DNA of 64,000 bases from positions 248,001 to 312,000 of the forward strand of contig CANNFX010000003.1 of NCBI GenBank assembly GCA_947504025.1, read 5' to 3'. The notes below the pieces were generated by a model that was not told the DNA's origin, made no database searches, and worked only from the letters and a program-made list of their open reading frames with translations. The stretch is from an uncultured Sphingomonadaceae bacterium. GTDB taxonomy: Bacteria > Pseudomonadota > Alphaproteobacteria > Sphingomonadales > Sphingomonadaceae. The translations under genes and the position numbers were made by a program. Shown here piece after piece: positions 27,326-36,140 of the stretch (its first letter is position 1; each line of letters begins with the position of its first letter).

Positions 27326-27760
27326 TTACTCATCCAAAACCCCGCCGGCTTCGCCAGGTGCAAAGCGCATCAGGCGGCTGTCGGCGAGCGCCGCGCCGCG
27401 ATTGACTACGGCTTCCTGATATTCACGGTCAGTGACCATTTCGAGGAAGCAGCCTGCGTGGGGATAAACCGCCACGAAACCGTCGTCCCAATGCTTGTCG
27501 TCAGGGCCGGTGACCATCGCCTCCATCTGGCCACGCCAGATAATTGTACCACCCACACGCTGGAAAATCGGGCCGCTGGTCTTACCATATTCTTCATATG
27601 CGCGGCGGCCGCTCCAGCCTTTGTCGCCATTATCGTGGCCGTCAGGATACCTGGCAAAGTCATGATAGCGCAGAAGGTTCAGCATATGGATCGGCCTATC
27701 GCGCGGGAGGGATTTGAAGAAGTCGAAACTTTCACGCGTCGGGTTGAGGTAATGCGACAC
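27326..27760 (-). CDS. DUF1330 domain protein
   Basis: Protein of 144 residues with a ferredoxin-like dimeric alpha/beta-barrel fold expected for DUF1330: RPIHMLNLLRYHDFARYP near the start, AYEEYGKTSGPIFQRVGG in the middle, and the conserved DGFVAVYPHAGCFLEMVTD region. Family members are small cytosolic proteins with no firm function, often beside oxidation or CoA-ligase genes. It begins 2 bases after the acyl-CoA ligase stop, so it is probably co-expressed with it. Confidence 0.8.
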   Translation of the reverse strand: MSHYLNPTRESFDFFKSLPRDRPIHMLNLLRYHDFARYPDGHDNGDKGWSGRRAYEEYGKTSGPIFQRVGGTIIWRGQMEAMVTGPDDKHWDDGFVAVYPHAGCFLEMVTDREYQEAVVNRGAALADSRLMRFAPGEAGGVLDE

Positions 27761-27762
27761 GC

Positions 27763-29379
27763 TTACGCCTCCAGCTTGTAGTCGGAGAACCGAGCGCGAA
27801 GGTCCTTCTTGCTGATTTTGCCGGTGGCTGTGTGCGGAATATCATCCACGAACTCGACCGCATCAGGCATCCACCATTTAGCGATCCTGCCGGTGAGAAA
27901 TTCCTTCACTTCGGCAGCAGACAGGTTCTGCCCTTCCTTCTTCACCACGAAGAGCACGGGCCGTTCGTCCCATTTGGGATGCGGCATTCCAATGGCGGCG
28001 GCTTCTGCAACGGCCGGATGCGCGACGGCTTCATTTTCGAGCTCGACCGAGCTGATCCACTCACCGCCCGATTTGATCACGTCCTTCGTTCGGTCGGTCA
28101 ATTGCAGCGTGCCATCAGGGTGGATGATACCAACATCACCCGTATCGAACCACTGCTCTGCATTGACCGCATCTTCTTCCGCCTTGAAGTAACGCTTAAT
28201 GATCCACGGCCCGCGAATTTGCAGTGCGCCCGAAACCTTGCCGTCACGCGGCAATTCGGTGGTCATATCGTCGAGATCAACGATACGGAGTTCGACGCCG
28301 AACACAGGACGCCCCTGCATAACCACAACGTCGACCTGCTGTTCAAACGTCAGCTCGTCCCAATCATGGGTGGGCGCACCGCACGTGCCAATCGGACTGG
28401 TTTCGGTCATACCCCAGGCATGGGCCACGCGAGTGCCATTCTTCATCAAACGTTCGATCATGAAGCGTGGTGCAGCGGAGCCGCCAATGATGGCCTGTTT
28501 CAGCTTTGGCAGATCTTCTCCGGTCGCATCGCAATGCTGGAAGATACCAAGCCAAACGGTTGGCACACCAGCAGAATGTGAGACCTTCTCGCGCTTCATC
28601 AGGTTCATCAACACCTGCGGATCATTCACCGCAGAATAGACGAACTTCACGCCTGCCATCGCGCCGGACCATGGCAGGCCCCAACTGGCAGCGTGGAACA
28701 TAGGCACAACCGGCAGCATTACGCTCTGCACTGAGAAGTCGAAGGCTTGCGGCTGAAGGCCTGCCATAGCGTGCAAATATGTCGAACGGTGTTCATACAA
28801 CACACCTTTGGGGTTACCCGTTGTGCCGCTGGTGTAGCACAGCATGCAGGGATCACGCTCGTCGCCGTCGGCCCAATCGGTGTTGCCATCCTCGGCGCCG
28901 ATCCAGTCTTCGAAGGCAATTGCATCGCTTCCGGCGGGCGGATCGAAGCAAATATAATGCTCGATGGTCGTCCACTGGTCTTTCATCTTATCGATCACGG
29001 GCTGAAATGCCGCATCATACAGCATCACCTTATCTTCAGCGTGATTAGCGATATATTCGAGCTGATCTTCGAACAGGCGCGGGTTGATGGTGTGAAGCAC
29101 GCCGCCAACACCAACTGCACCATACCAGCTGACCAGATGGCGTGAATGGTTCATGGCCAGAGTAGCGATGCGGTCACCCTCGGTGACCCCCAGCTTGCGC
29201 AGGGCCTGCGTCATTTTCAGCGCGTCATGCCGAACTCCGGCCCAAGTGGTGGCGGTTTCGCTGCCGTCCGCCCAATATGTCAGGATTTCACGGGGTCCAT
29301 GCTCGCGCGCCGCGTGATCGATTATGTTGGTAACGCGCAGCTTATAGTCCTGCATTGCACCCATGATTGCGTTCGGCAT
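27763..29379 (-). CDS. AMP-forming fatty-acid/acyl-CoA ligase
   Basis: ANL-family enzyme of 538 residues that activates a fatty or related carboxylic acid to its CoA thioester. Motifs: MLCYTSGTTGNPKGVLYEH, the A5-like AWGMTETSPIG, DTGDVGIIHPDG, and the catalytic lysine in TATGKISKKDLR. The overall pattern resembles medium/long-chain acyl-CoA ligases of the AlkK type. The ATG at 29379 has GGGAG 8 bases upstream; an ATG at 29436 gives an unlikely basic tail. The ribosome-binding site takes part in a 9-base inverted repeat with the region just after dnaE. Confidence 0.9.
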   Translation of the reverse strand: MPNAIMGAMQDYKLRVTNIIDHAAREHGPREILTYWADGSETATTWAGVRHDALKMTQALRKLGVTEGDRIATLAMNHSRHLVSWYGAVGVGGVLHTINPRLFEDQLEYIANHAEDKVMLYDAAFQPVIDKMKDQWTTIEHYICFDPPAGSDAIAFEDWIGAEDGNTDWADGDERDPCMLCYTSGTTGNPKGVLYEHRSTYLHAMAGLQPQAFDFSVQSVMLPVVPMFHAASWGLPWSGAMAGVKFVYSAVNDPQVLMNLMKREKVSHSAGVPTVWLGIFQHCDATGEDLPKLKQAIIGGSAAPRFMIERLMKNGTRVAHAWGMTETSPIGTCGAPTHDWDELTFEQQVDVVVMQGRPVFGVELRIVDLDDMTTELPRDGKVSGALQIRGPWIIKRYFKAEEDAVNAEQWFDTGDVGIIHPDGTLQLTDRTKDVIKSGGEWISSVELENEAVAHPAVAEAAAIGMPHPKWDERPVLFVVKKEGQNLSAAEVKEFLTGRIAKWWMPDAVEFVDDIPHTATGKISKKDLRARFSDYKLEA

Positions 29380-29386
29380 CTTATTC

Positions 29387-29457
29387 TCCCAATTCTTATT
29401 TTTCGCCATCATTCGCCAATGCGGGCACGGATGCAAGAGATGGGTTGCGAATTGGGA
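29387..29457 (-). promoter_or_regulatory. Perfect 9-base inverted repeat covering the ribosome-binding site of the acyl-CoA ligase
   Basis: On the plus strand TCCCAATTC lies at 29387-29395 and GAATTGGGA at 29449-29457, an exact inverted repeat with a 53-base spacer. In the minus-strand transcript the downstream arm contains the GGGAG site of the ligase start at 29379, so pairing would hide it. It could equally be a protein-binding pair or chance. Sequence relation seen directly; role inferred. Confidence 0.4.
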
Positions 29458-29463
29458 CTGCTG

Positions 29464-32400
29464 TCAGGCGACTAGCCGCAAATGGGACCCTGCACGTTTG
29501 GGCTTGAGTTCCACATTTTCCAAGCCATCTACCTCGGCGAGTTTCTCCGCCAATTCTCCATCGAGTTGAAAATCACTGCCCAACAGAATCGTTGCACTCA
29601 TATTGTCAGCCGTCTTGATACGCGCCTGAACATCTCCGCGCCCCTCTGCGCCGCCTTCGAGCATCGAAGCCAGCATTTGCACCGCGCCCTCGTGATGAAC
29701 GTCGAGCGTTAGCTGCATTGAAGTTCCGCCGGTAACTTCGGAAAGCGGCCGCGCGCCACGAATAGTCACGCGTGGTGGCTCGTCCGGGCTTGGCGAATCC
29801 AGTTCAACCTGGATCAGCAGGCAAGTGCCTTCCTTAGCCCAGCGCTGCATCGGTTCGACGAGCGTCTCTTCGAAACAAGCAGCGCTAAACTGTCCGGACG
29901 GATCCGAAAAATCGGCACGAACAAAGTCTTTACCGCGCCGTGTTTTACCGCGGTTCACCGACTCAACCATTGCAGCCATCACAGCTGCCTGCCTTCCGCC
30001 GCCAGGTACACCGGATTCCATAATGCTGGCATAGGAGCGTGCACCATTGGCCGAGGCAATAGCCTTGAACTGAGTGACCGGATGCGCGGCAAAGTAGAAG
30101 CCGAACGTATCACGCTCGTGTGACATCATATCCGAACGGGACCACTCTTCCGTTTCGACGAGGCGCAGGTCCGGCGCGCTGTGATCTTCGCCACCGAACA
30201 GACCGCCCTGCCCGCTAGACCGCTCGCGCTGAGCTGCATCGGCAATCGCAATCAGCATATCTGCATTTGCAAACAAAGCCGCCCGGTTGGCTTCAAGTTC
30301 ATCAAGCGCCCCCGCTGAAACCAGTGATTCCAACTGACGCCTGTTCATAGATCCCGGTGGCAGGCGTTCGAACATCTGTTCAAGGCTCTCAAACCAGCCA
30401 TTTGCCTCACGCTCTGCAGCGATCGCGTCCATTGCCTTCTCACCGACATTGCGGAGGCCCGCCAGACCGTATCGTACAGCATAACCATTGTCGGTGCGTT
30501 CGACTGTAAATTCAGCTTCGGAGCGGTTCATATCCGGGCCGGCCAATTCAATACCTGCACGGCGCATATCATCGACGAAGATGGCCAATTTCTCGGACTG
30601 GTGCATGTCGAAACACATGGCCGCGGCGTAGAATTCATGCGGGTAATGCGTCTTCAGCCACGCCGTCTGATAGGCGAGCAGAGCGTAGGCGGCGGCATGC
30701 GACTTGTTGAAACCATAGCCTGCAAACTTGTCGATCAAATCGAATAGTTCATTGGCCTTGCCCTTCTCAATTCCCGAGTTTTCCAAGCACCCGTCAACAA
30801 ATCGCTGGCGCTGTGCATCCATCTCGGCCTGAACCTTCTTACCCATCGCGCGCCGCAGCAAATCTGCATCGCCGAGCGAGTATCCGGCGAGTATCTGCGC
30901 GGCCTGCATAACCTGTTCTTGATAAACGAAAATACCGTATGTTTCGGACAAAATACCTTCGAGTTTTGGATGCGGATATTCGATCGCAACTTCGCCAGAT
31001 TTACGCTGACCAAACAATGGAATATTATCCATCGGGCCCGGCCGATAGAGCGAAACGAGCGCGATAATATCTTCGAATTTGGTCGGCTTTACCGCCGTAA
31101 GGGTACGGCGCATCCCTTCAGACTCTAGCTGGAAGACACCGACTGTATTGCCCGACTTAAGCAAGTCATAAACCGAAGCATCATCCCAAGCGAGCGCGTC
31201 GAGATCGAGTTCAATGCCGCGCGCTTCCAGCAGGTCGAGCGCCTTGCGGAGAACGGACAGCGTTTTGAGGCCCAAGAAATCAAACTTGACCAAGCCGCTA
31301 CTTTCGACATGTTTCATATCGAATTGGGTCACCGGCATATCCGAACGCGGATCTCGGTATAGCGGTACGAGCTGCGCGAGCGGCCGATCACCAATGACCA
31401 CACCGGCTGCGTGGGTCGAACTGTTACGGGGCAGGCCTTCTAACTGCATAGCGAGGTCAACCAAACGCTTCACTTCATCGGATGACGTATATTCAGCCTT
31501 GAACTCGCTCGCCCCGTTCAGCGCACGCGGCAGTGTCCACGGGTCGGTCGGATGGTTCGGAATCATCTTGCAGAGCCGGTCCACGTGATTGTAGCTCATC
31601 TGCAAAATGCGGCCCGTATCGCGCAGCACCGCGCGGGCCTTAAGCTTACCGAATGTGATGATCTGGGCGACGTGATCGCTGCCGTATTTCTGCTGAACAT
31701 AGCGGATCACTTCACCGCGGCGCGTTTCGCAGAAATCGATGTCGAAGTCAGGCATCGACACACGTTCCGGGTTTAGGAAGCGTTCGAACAGTAGGCCAAG
31801 CCGCATCGGATCAAGGTCAGTAATCGTCAGCGACCATGCAACCAATGAACCCGCACCCGAACCACGGCCCGGACCAACCGGAATACCATTGTCTTTGGCC
31901 CATTTGATGAAGTCGGCAACGATTAGGAAATAGCCGGGAAAGCCCATTTTGACGATAACATCGACCTCAAAGGCCAAGCGGTCGTCATAGATTTTTCGCT
32001 CTTCGGCAGACATGTCACCATAGGGTTCAAGCCGCTTTTCCAAACCCTTCCGCGCATCATCGCCGAGCGCCTTCGCCTCGCCTTCGAGATCGCCCGCAAG
32101 GCTCGGTAGAATCGGATCACGATAGGGGGGCGCGAATGCACAACGCTGCGCAACAACCTTGGTGTTGGCGGTCGCTTCAGGCAAATCCGAGAACAGCTCC
32201 TCCATCATCCGCACAGACTTTACGAATGCTTCAGGGTGGGAACGGGGACGCTCCGCCGCGTCGATATGCGTCGAATTGGCAATGCACAGCATCGCGTCAT
32301 GTGCGGAATGGAAATGCGGATCGGCGAAGTTCGCTGGATTTGTAGCGACCAGTGGCAGGTTCCGTGCATAGGCCAGAGCAATCAGCGCGGCATCTGCATC

Positions 32401-32937
32401 GCCTTCTTGGGCCTGCCGATGGCGAGCGATCTCGACATAGAGGCGCCCGGGAAACAGCCCCTCCAGCTTCTCACACAGTATTTCAGCTTGGTCTTGTTTG
32501 CCATTTGCCAGCAATCGCTCGATCGCCCCTTCCCGCGCTCCGGTGAGCGCAATCAGGCCGTCTGTGTGACCCTCAAGCGCGGACAACGGCACATGCGGAT
32601 CAAGCTCCAGCGGTCGCTCTAGATGGGCTTCACTGACCAAATGGCAGAGGTTTTCATATCCGACTTCGTCTTGCGCATAGAGGGGCAGATAGTCGATCTG
32701 TTCGGTATCGCCGTCGCGACAAACGCCGAGTAATGCCCCGACAATCGGTTGGATACCTTCAGCGATGCAAGCAGACGCAAATGCTACCGCGCCATACAGG
32801 CCGTTGCGATCACAAATGGCGATCGCGGGGAAGCCGCGTTCCTTGGCAAGTTTCGCGATAGCCTTCGGGTCAATCGCTCCCTCGAGCAGCGAGTAGGACG
32901 ATAAAACGCGTAAAGGTACGAAATCAGCGTGAGCCAT
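29464..32937 (-). CDS. dnaE: DNA polymerase III alpha subunit
   Basis: Replicative polymerase catalytic subunit of 1157 residues, normal length for DnaE1. It starts with a PHP domain (LRVLSSYSLLEGAID, GFPAIAICDRNGLYG). The palm has the catalytic aspartates in MPDFDIDFCE (Asp399 and Asp401), preceded by VGPGRGSGAGSLVAW. Later parts include the thumb/fingers, an HhH segment, an OB domain and a short C-terminal tail. The ATG at 32937 is well supported by the conserved FVPLRVLSSYSLLEG beginning. It is followed at 84 bases by the acyl-CoA ligase gene. Confidence 0.97.
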   Translation of the reverse strand: MAHADFVPLRVLSSYSLLEGAIDPKAIAKLAKERGFPAIAICDRNGLYGAVAFASACIAEGIQPIVGALLGVCRDGDTEQIDYLPLYAQDEVGYENLCHLVSEAHLERPLELDPHVPLSALEGHTDGLIALTGAREGAIERLLANGKQDQAEILCEKLEGLFPGRLYVEIARHRQAQEGDADAALIALAYARNLPLVATNPANFADPHFHSAHDAMLCIANSTHIDAAERPRSHPEAFVKSVRMMEELFSDLPEATANTKVVAQRCAFAPPYRDPILPSLAGDLEGEAKALGDDARKGLEKRLEPYGDMSAEERKIYDDRLAFEVDVIVKMGFPGYFLIVADFIKWAKDNGIPVGPGRGSGAGSLVAWSLTITDLDPMRLGLLFERFLNPERVSMPDFDIDFCETRRGEVIRYVQQKYGSDHVAQIITFGKLKARAVLRDTGRILQMSYNHVDRLCKMIPNHPTDPWTLPRALNGASEFKAEYTSSDEVKRLVDLAMQLEGLPRNSSTHAAGVVIGDRPLAQLVPLYRDPRSDMPVTQFDMKHVESSGLVKFDFLGLKTLSVLRKALDLLEARGIELDLDALAWDDASVYDLLKSGNTVGVFQLESEGMRRTLTAVKPTKFEDIIALVSLYRPGPMDNIPLFGQRKSGEVAIEYPHPKLEGILSETYGIFVYQEQVMQAAQILAGYSLGDADLLRRAMGKKVQAEMDAQRQRFVDGCLENSGIEKGKANELFDLIDKFAGYGFNKSHAAAYALLAYQTAWLKTHYPHEFYAAAMCFDMHQSEKLAIFVDDMRRAGIELAGPDMNRSEAEFTVERTDNGYAVRYGLAGLRNVGEKAMDAIAAEREANGWFESLEQMFERLPPGSMNRRQLESLVSAGALDELEANRAALFANADMLIAIADAAQRERSSGQGGLFGGEDHSAPDLRLVETEEWSRSDMMSHERDTFGFYFAAHPVTQFKAIASANGARSYASIMESGVPGGGRQAAVMAAMVESVNRGKTRRGKDFVRADFSDPSGQFSAACFEETLVEPMQRWAKEGTCLLIQVELDSPSPDEPPRVTIRGARPLSEVTGGTSMQLTLDVHHEGAVQMLASMLEGGAEGRGDVQARIKTADNMSATILLGSDFQLDGELAEKLAEVDGLENVELKPKRAGSHLRLVA

Positions 32938-32993
32938 TCAGGGAAACTAGGCTATTTCCGGTGAGACGGAAGGGGCTAGATCGTCCCTATCCA

Positions 32994-33473
32994 CTAAAGC
33001 AGTTTCTCAATGTCTCGGCGTATCGATTTCGGCGTATCTGTGGGCGCGTAACGCCTCACGACATTGCCCTCACGGTCAATCAGGAACTTAGTGAAATTCC
33101 ACTTGATCCGGCGCGATCCCATCAGGCCAGGCGCTTCTTTCTTGAGCCAATCAAACAGCGGGTCCGCATCGGCTCCATTGACATCAACCTTCTCCATCAA
33201 AGGGAAAGTGACGTCATATTTAAGGCTACAGAAATTAGCGATTTCTTCGGCATTGCCCGGTTCCTGAGCGCCAAACTGATTGCAAGGGAACGCTATAACT
33301 TCGAAGCCCTTGTCACCCAGCTCGCGGTGGAGCTCTTCCAGCCCTTCATATTGCGGGGTGAAGCCGCATTGGCTGGCGGTGTTTACGACCAGCAAGACGT
33401 CACCCTTCTTCTGCGAAAGATCGAACGTACTGCCATCTGGCATTGTCGCTTTAAAATCGGCGATAGTGGTCAT
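32994..33473 (-). CDS. Glutathione peroxidase family protein (cysteine type)
   Basis: Thioredoxin-fold peroxidase of 159 residues that reduces hydroperoxides. Peroxidatic Cys36 lies in VNTASQCGFTPQY, with the FPCNQFGAQEPG loop (a second Cys) and KWNFTKFLID carrying the Trp and Asn of the tetrad. Bacterial members often use thioredoxin rather than glutathione; the sequence does not decide which. There is no signal peptide, so it is cytosolic. It overlaps the preceding secreted-protein gene by 4 bases (ATGA). Confidence 0.94.
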   Translation of the reverse strand: MTTIADFKATMPDGSTFDLSQKKGDVLLVVNTASQCGFTPQYEGLEELHRELGDKGFEVIAFPCNQFGAQEPGNAEEIANFCSLKYDVTFPLMEKVDVNGADADPLFDWLKKEAPGLMGSRRIKWNFTKFLIDREGNVVRRYAPTDTPKSIRRDIEKLL

Positions 33474-34003
33474 TCGTCGTCCTTCGGTTTAGCCGTGGGC
33501 TTAGGGCGATATATTAGATCAAAACTGTCGGCCCAGTTTGTGCCGTGATCAAATGACACTTGGCCATATTGGCGCACAGAACCGTCTTCACGCAATGTGT
33601 AGGTCATCTTCACCAGGCCATTTTTGCCCGGACCGCCGATGTTGTTCCAATAGCCCTGAAGGACCATTCCGCCTTCAATTGCTCCGCCGACAAACTCGAC
33701 ACGGCCGGGGCTACCCCCAATCCACGTTTGGTGCCAACGGCCTGTTTTTGGATCGAAACTGTTGAGGCTTCCTCCACCAGCACCTTGCAACGGCATCCAG
33801 TTTTCGCGAATGGCGCAACCGGCATAGAGCCGTTCAATCTTACTTCGCGCGACTTGCGTGTCGGAGCCATTGGGAAAAACATCCCACTCGCCAACCCAAA
33901 AATCAAATTTAGCGTGTTCGGCGGTGTTGCAGGCAGGCGGAGGTGTCGGCGCCTCTTGGGGCACGGTTTGCGACAAAGTGAAAGCTATGAGCGAAGCAAT
34001 CAA
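33470..34003 (-). CDS. Secreted protein of unknown function with an FDFWVGEWDV motif
   Basis: Protein of 177 residues with a short hydrophobic N terminus (MIASLIAFTLSQTVPQ, probable signal peptide) and the run KFDFWVGEWDVFPNG, a hallmark of DUF1579-like beta-barrel proteins with a lipocalin-like fold. Trp-rich strands follow (RWHQTWIGG, LQGYWNNIGG). The ligand is unknown. It is translationally coupled to the glutathione peroxidase gene. A Pro/Thr segment after the signal peptide looks like a linker. Confidence 0.7.
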   Translation of the reverse strand: MIASLIAFTLSQTVPQEAPTPPPACNTAEHAKFDFWVGEWDVFPNGSDTQVARSKIERLYAGCAIRENWMPLQGAGGGSLNSFDPKTGRWHQTWIGGSPGRVEFVGGAIEGGMVLQGYWNNIGGPGKNGLVKMTYTLREDGSVRQYGQVSFDHGTNWADSFDLIYRPKPTAKPKDDE

Positions 34004-34055
34004 AACGGTTCCCCTTCAGTTATGGGCAACTTGTAACACGGCTGGGGGAACAAGC

Positions 34056-34730
34056 CTATTCCAACACGCCTTCATGCAGACGAACCACGCGATCCATCTT
34101 GGCAGCGAGGCGCTCATTGTGGGTCGCGACGAGCGCGGCACTACCCTCGCCCCGGACAAGCCGCAGGAATTCGTCTAGCACGCGATCAGCAGTCGCCTCG
34201 TCAAGGTTGCCAGTTGGCTCATCTGCCAAGACCAGCTCTGGATGGTTAGCCAAAGCGCGAGCGACGGCGACGCGTTGCTGTTCACCACCAGACAGTTGGC
34301 TGGGCCTGTGACTCAGACGACTTTCCAATCCAAGAACCGTAAGCAGTTCATCCGCCCTAACTTCGGCATCTGCACGTGACACATGCGAAACCATTTGCGG
34401 CAGGATCACATTTTCCTGCGCATTGAAGTCGGGAAGCAAATGGTGGAACTGGTACACAAAGCCCAAATGATCGCGCCTCAAACGGCTGCGGTCATCGCCC
34501 GAGAGGCCGCTTGCATCCGTGCCGGCGATCTCAATTTTACCGCCAAATCCGCCCTCAAGCAAGCCAACTGCTTGCAACAGCGTGGACTTGCCAGAGCCAG
34601 AAGGCCCGACAAGCGCAACAATCTCGCCCGGCCGGATTTCGAGGTCCACGCCGCGCAGGACATCAATACGCACACCGCCCTGTTCAAAGCTGCGAGTTAA
34701 CTTGGTAAGTCGAACGACTGGCTCACTCAT
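34056..34730 (-). CDS. lolD: Lipoprotein-releasing ABC transporter ATP-binding protein
   Basis: ATPase of 224 residues that powers release of outer-membrane lipoproteins from the inner membrane by the Lol complex. Walker [10 protein letters not shown] at 42-50, Q-loop [14 protein letters not shown] signature [15 protein letters not shown], Walker [14 protein letters not shown], and the H-loop in LVATHNERL are all present. The [16 protein letters not shown] stretch is typical of LolD. It overlaps the permease gene by 8 bases on the same strand. Confidence 0.95.
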   Translation of the reverse strand: MSEPVVRLTKLTRSFEQGGVRIDVLRGVDLEIRPGEIVALVGPSGSGKSTLLQAVGLLEGGFGGKIEIAGTDASGLSGDDRSRLRRDHLGFVYQFHHLLPDFNAQENVILPQMVSHVSRADAEVRADELLTVLGLESRLSHRPSQLSGGEQQRVAVARALANHPELVLADEPTGNLDEATADRVLDEFLRLVRGEGSAALVATHNERLAAKMDRVVRLHEGVLE

Positions 34731-35964
34731 AGCGAAGCACCTGAACTGGGTCTGTGTTTGCTGCCTTTAACGCCGGATAGAGCGTAGCGAGGAAGCTGAG
34801 TCCCATCGCTAGGACGCAGATGCCGATTACCTCAGCCGGATCGGTCTTTGCAGGGAGTTCAGACAGGAACCGGATCGATGGGTCCCAGATATTTTGCCCG
34901 GTCACAAACTGAATGCCGCGAACAATACTCTGGCGGAAGAACAAAACAATAAAGCCAAGCCCGAGGCCGCTCAATGTTCCGATCGCCCCGACCATTACAC
35001 CGGTTGTGACGAATATCTTGAGCAAACTTCGCCGCGTTGCTCCCATCGTTCGCATAATCGCTATGTCGCGCGTTTTTGCGCGAACCAGCATCACCAGAGA
35101 AGAAAGAATGTTGAAGGCAGCAACCAGCACGATCATCGACAGTGCAAAGAACATCGCAACACGCTCGACCTCAAGCGCTTCGAACAGGCTGGAGTTGATC
35201 GTCTTCCAATCATTTACCACGGCTTTGCCCGAAAGCTTTTCCTGCAGCGGCTCAAGTATCTCGCCAACATCGTCGGGATCGGTCGTCTTAACCTCGATCA
35301 TGCCGACCGTGTCACCGATCAGAAGCAATGTCTGCGCATCGGCCATTGGCATAACGACGAATGCCTGATCATAGTCATAAATACCCGTCTCGAACAGAAC
35401 CGAGACTTCATAGCCGATCTGGCGCGGAACAGTGCCGAATGGAGTCGCCCGGCCCTGCGGGTTTATGATGGTGATCGTGTCACCAATCCGCGCTCCAAGA
35501 TTTTCTGCAAGCCGTGCGCCTATGGCAACCTTGCTCGCCCCGACCTTCAGATCACCTAGTCGGCCTAGCAAAACCTTGTCATCTAGCCTGTCTATATCCG
35601 CTTGCGTGTTTCCGCGGACAAGGATTGCTTCGACGCGGCCATTGAAGCTGGCGAGAAGCGGTTGTTCAATAAGCGGGGAAGCGCTGACAACGCCGGGAGT
35701 CTCGCGAACATCCTCGAGAACATTCTGCCAGTCGTCGAGTCGTCCGCCGTAGGCCTGAATGATCGCATGGCCGTTAAGCCCGACAATCTTATCTAACAGT
35801 TCAGCCCGAAAACCGTTCATCACGCTCATCACGACGATCAGCAACGCTACGCTGAGCATTACAACGCCCACACTGATGCCAGCGACGAGCGCGATAAACG
35901 CCTCGCCCTTGCCTGGCATCATATACCGTTTGGCGATGGTCCATTCGAAGGGGGAGAGGATCAA
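34723..35964 (-). CDS. Lipoprotein-releasing ABC transporter permease (LolC/LolE family)
   Basis: Permease of 413 residues with one N-terminal span (about 23-48, [20 protein letters not shown]), a MacB-like periplasmic domain (about 50-270) and three C-terminal spans. The usual family motif [21 protein letters not shown] is present in part as [16 protein letters not shown] propose a TTG start at 35964, since it gives [20 protein letters not shown], the standard beginning; an ATG at 36072 would add 36 residues with no family counterpart. Only one permease gene is present, so the complex may use a homodimer. Confidence 0.9.
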   Translation of the reverse strand: MILSPFEWTIAKRYMMPGKGEAFIALVAGISVGVVMLSVALLIVVMSVMNGFRAELLDKIVGLNGHAIIQAYGGRLDDWQNVLEDVRETPGVVSASPLIEQPLLASFNGRVEAILVRGNTQADIDRLDDKVLLGRLGDLKVGASKVAIGARLAENLGARIGDTITIINPQGRATPFGTVPRQIGYEVSVLFETGIYDYDQAFVVMPMADAQTLLLIGDTVGMIEVKTTDPDDVGEILEPLQEKLSGKAVVNDWKTINSSLFEALEVERVAMFFALSMIVLVAAFNILSSLVMLVRAKTRDIAIMRTMGATRRSLLKIFVTTGVMVGAIGTLSGLGLGFIVLFFRQSIVRGIQFVTGQNIWDPSIRFLSELPAKTDPAEVIGICVLAMGLSFLATLYPALKAANTDPVQVLRYE

Positions 35965-36140
35965 GGTAAGTGGCTTCGCTTTATCATGTGGAAGGCTGGG
36001 CTTAGTCTTGCCAATGTGAAGGCGCAATGAAATTGCTCGCCTTACCCGATTTCCGGACAAAATCCGGTTCATCGCCCTTGTAATGATACCGTAACACCGT
36101 CATTGGGGCGGCAGGTTAATCTGGCGGGCGGCGGACCAAA
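35965..36140. promoter_or_regulatory. Divergent region between lol permease and purF
   Basis: About 176 bases separate the proposed TTG start of the permease (minus) from purF (plus). It must carry promoters for both. I see an AATGA/TCATT repeat pair around 36081-36103 but no confident PurR-type site or -35/-10 pair. Confidence 0.3.

Noticed and set aside
34894..35559. Plus-strand reading frame of 221 codons opposite the Lol permease
   Set aside because: Antisense to a membrane protein gene with intact family motifs; no supporting signal.
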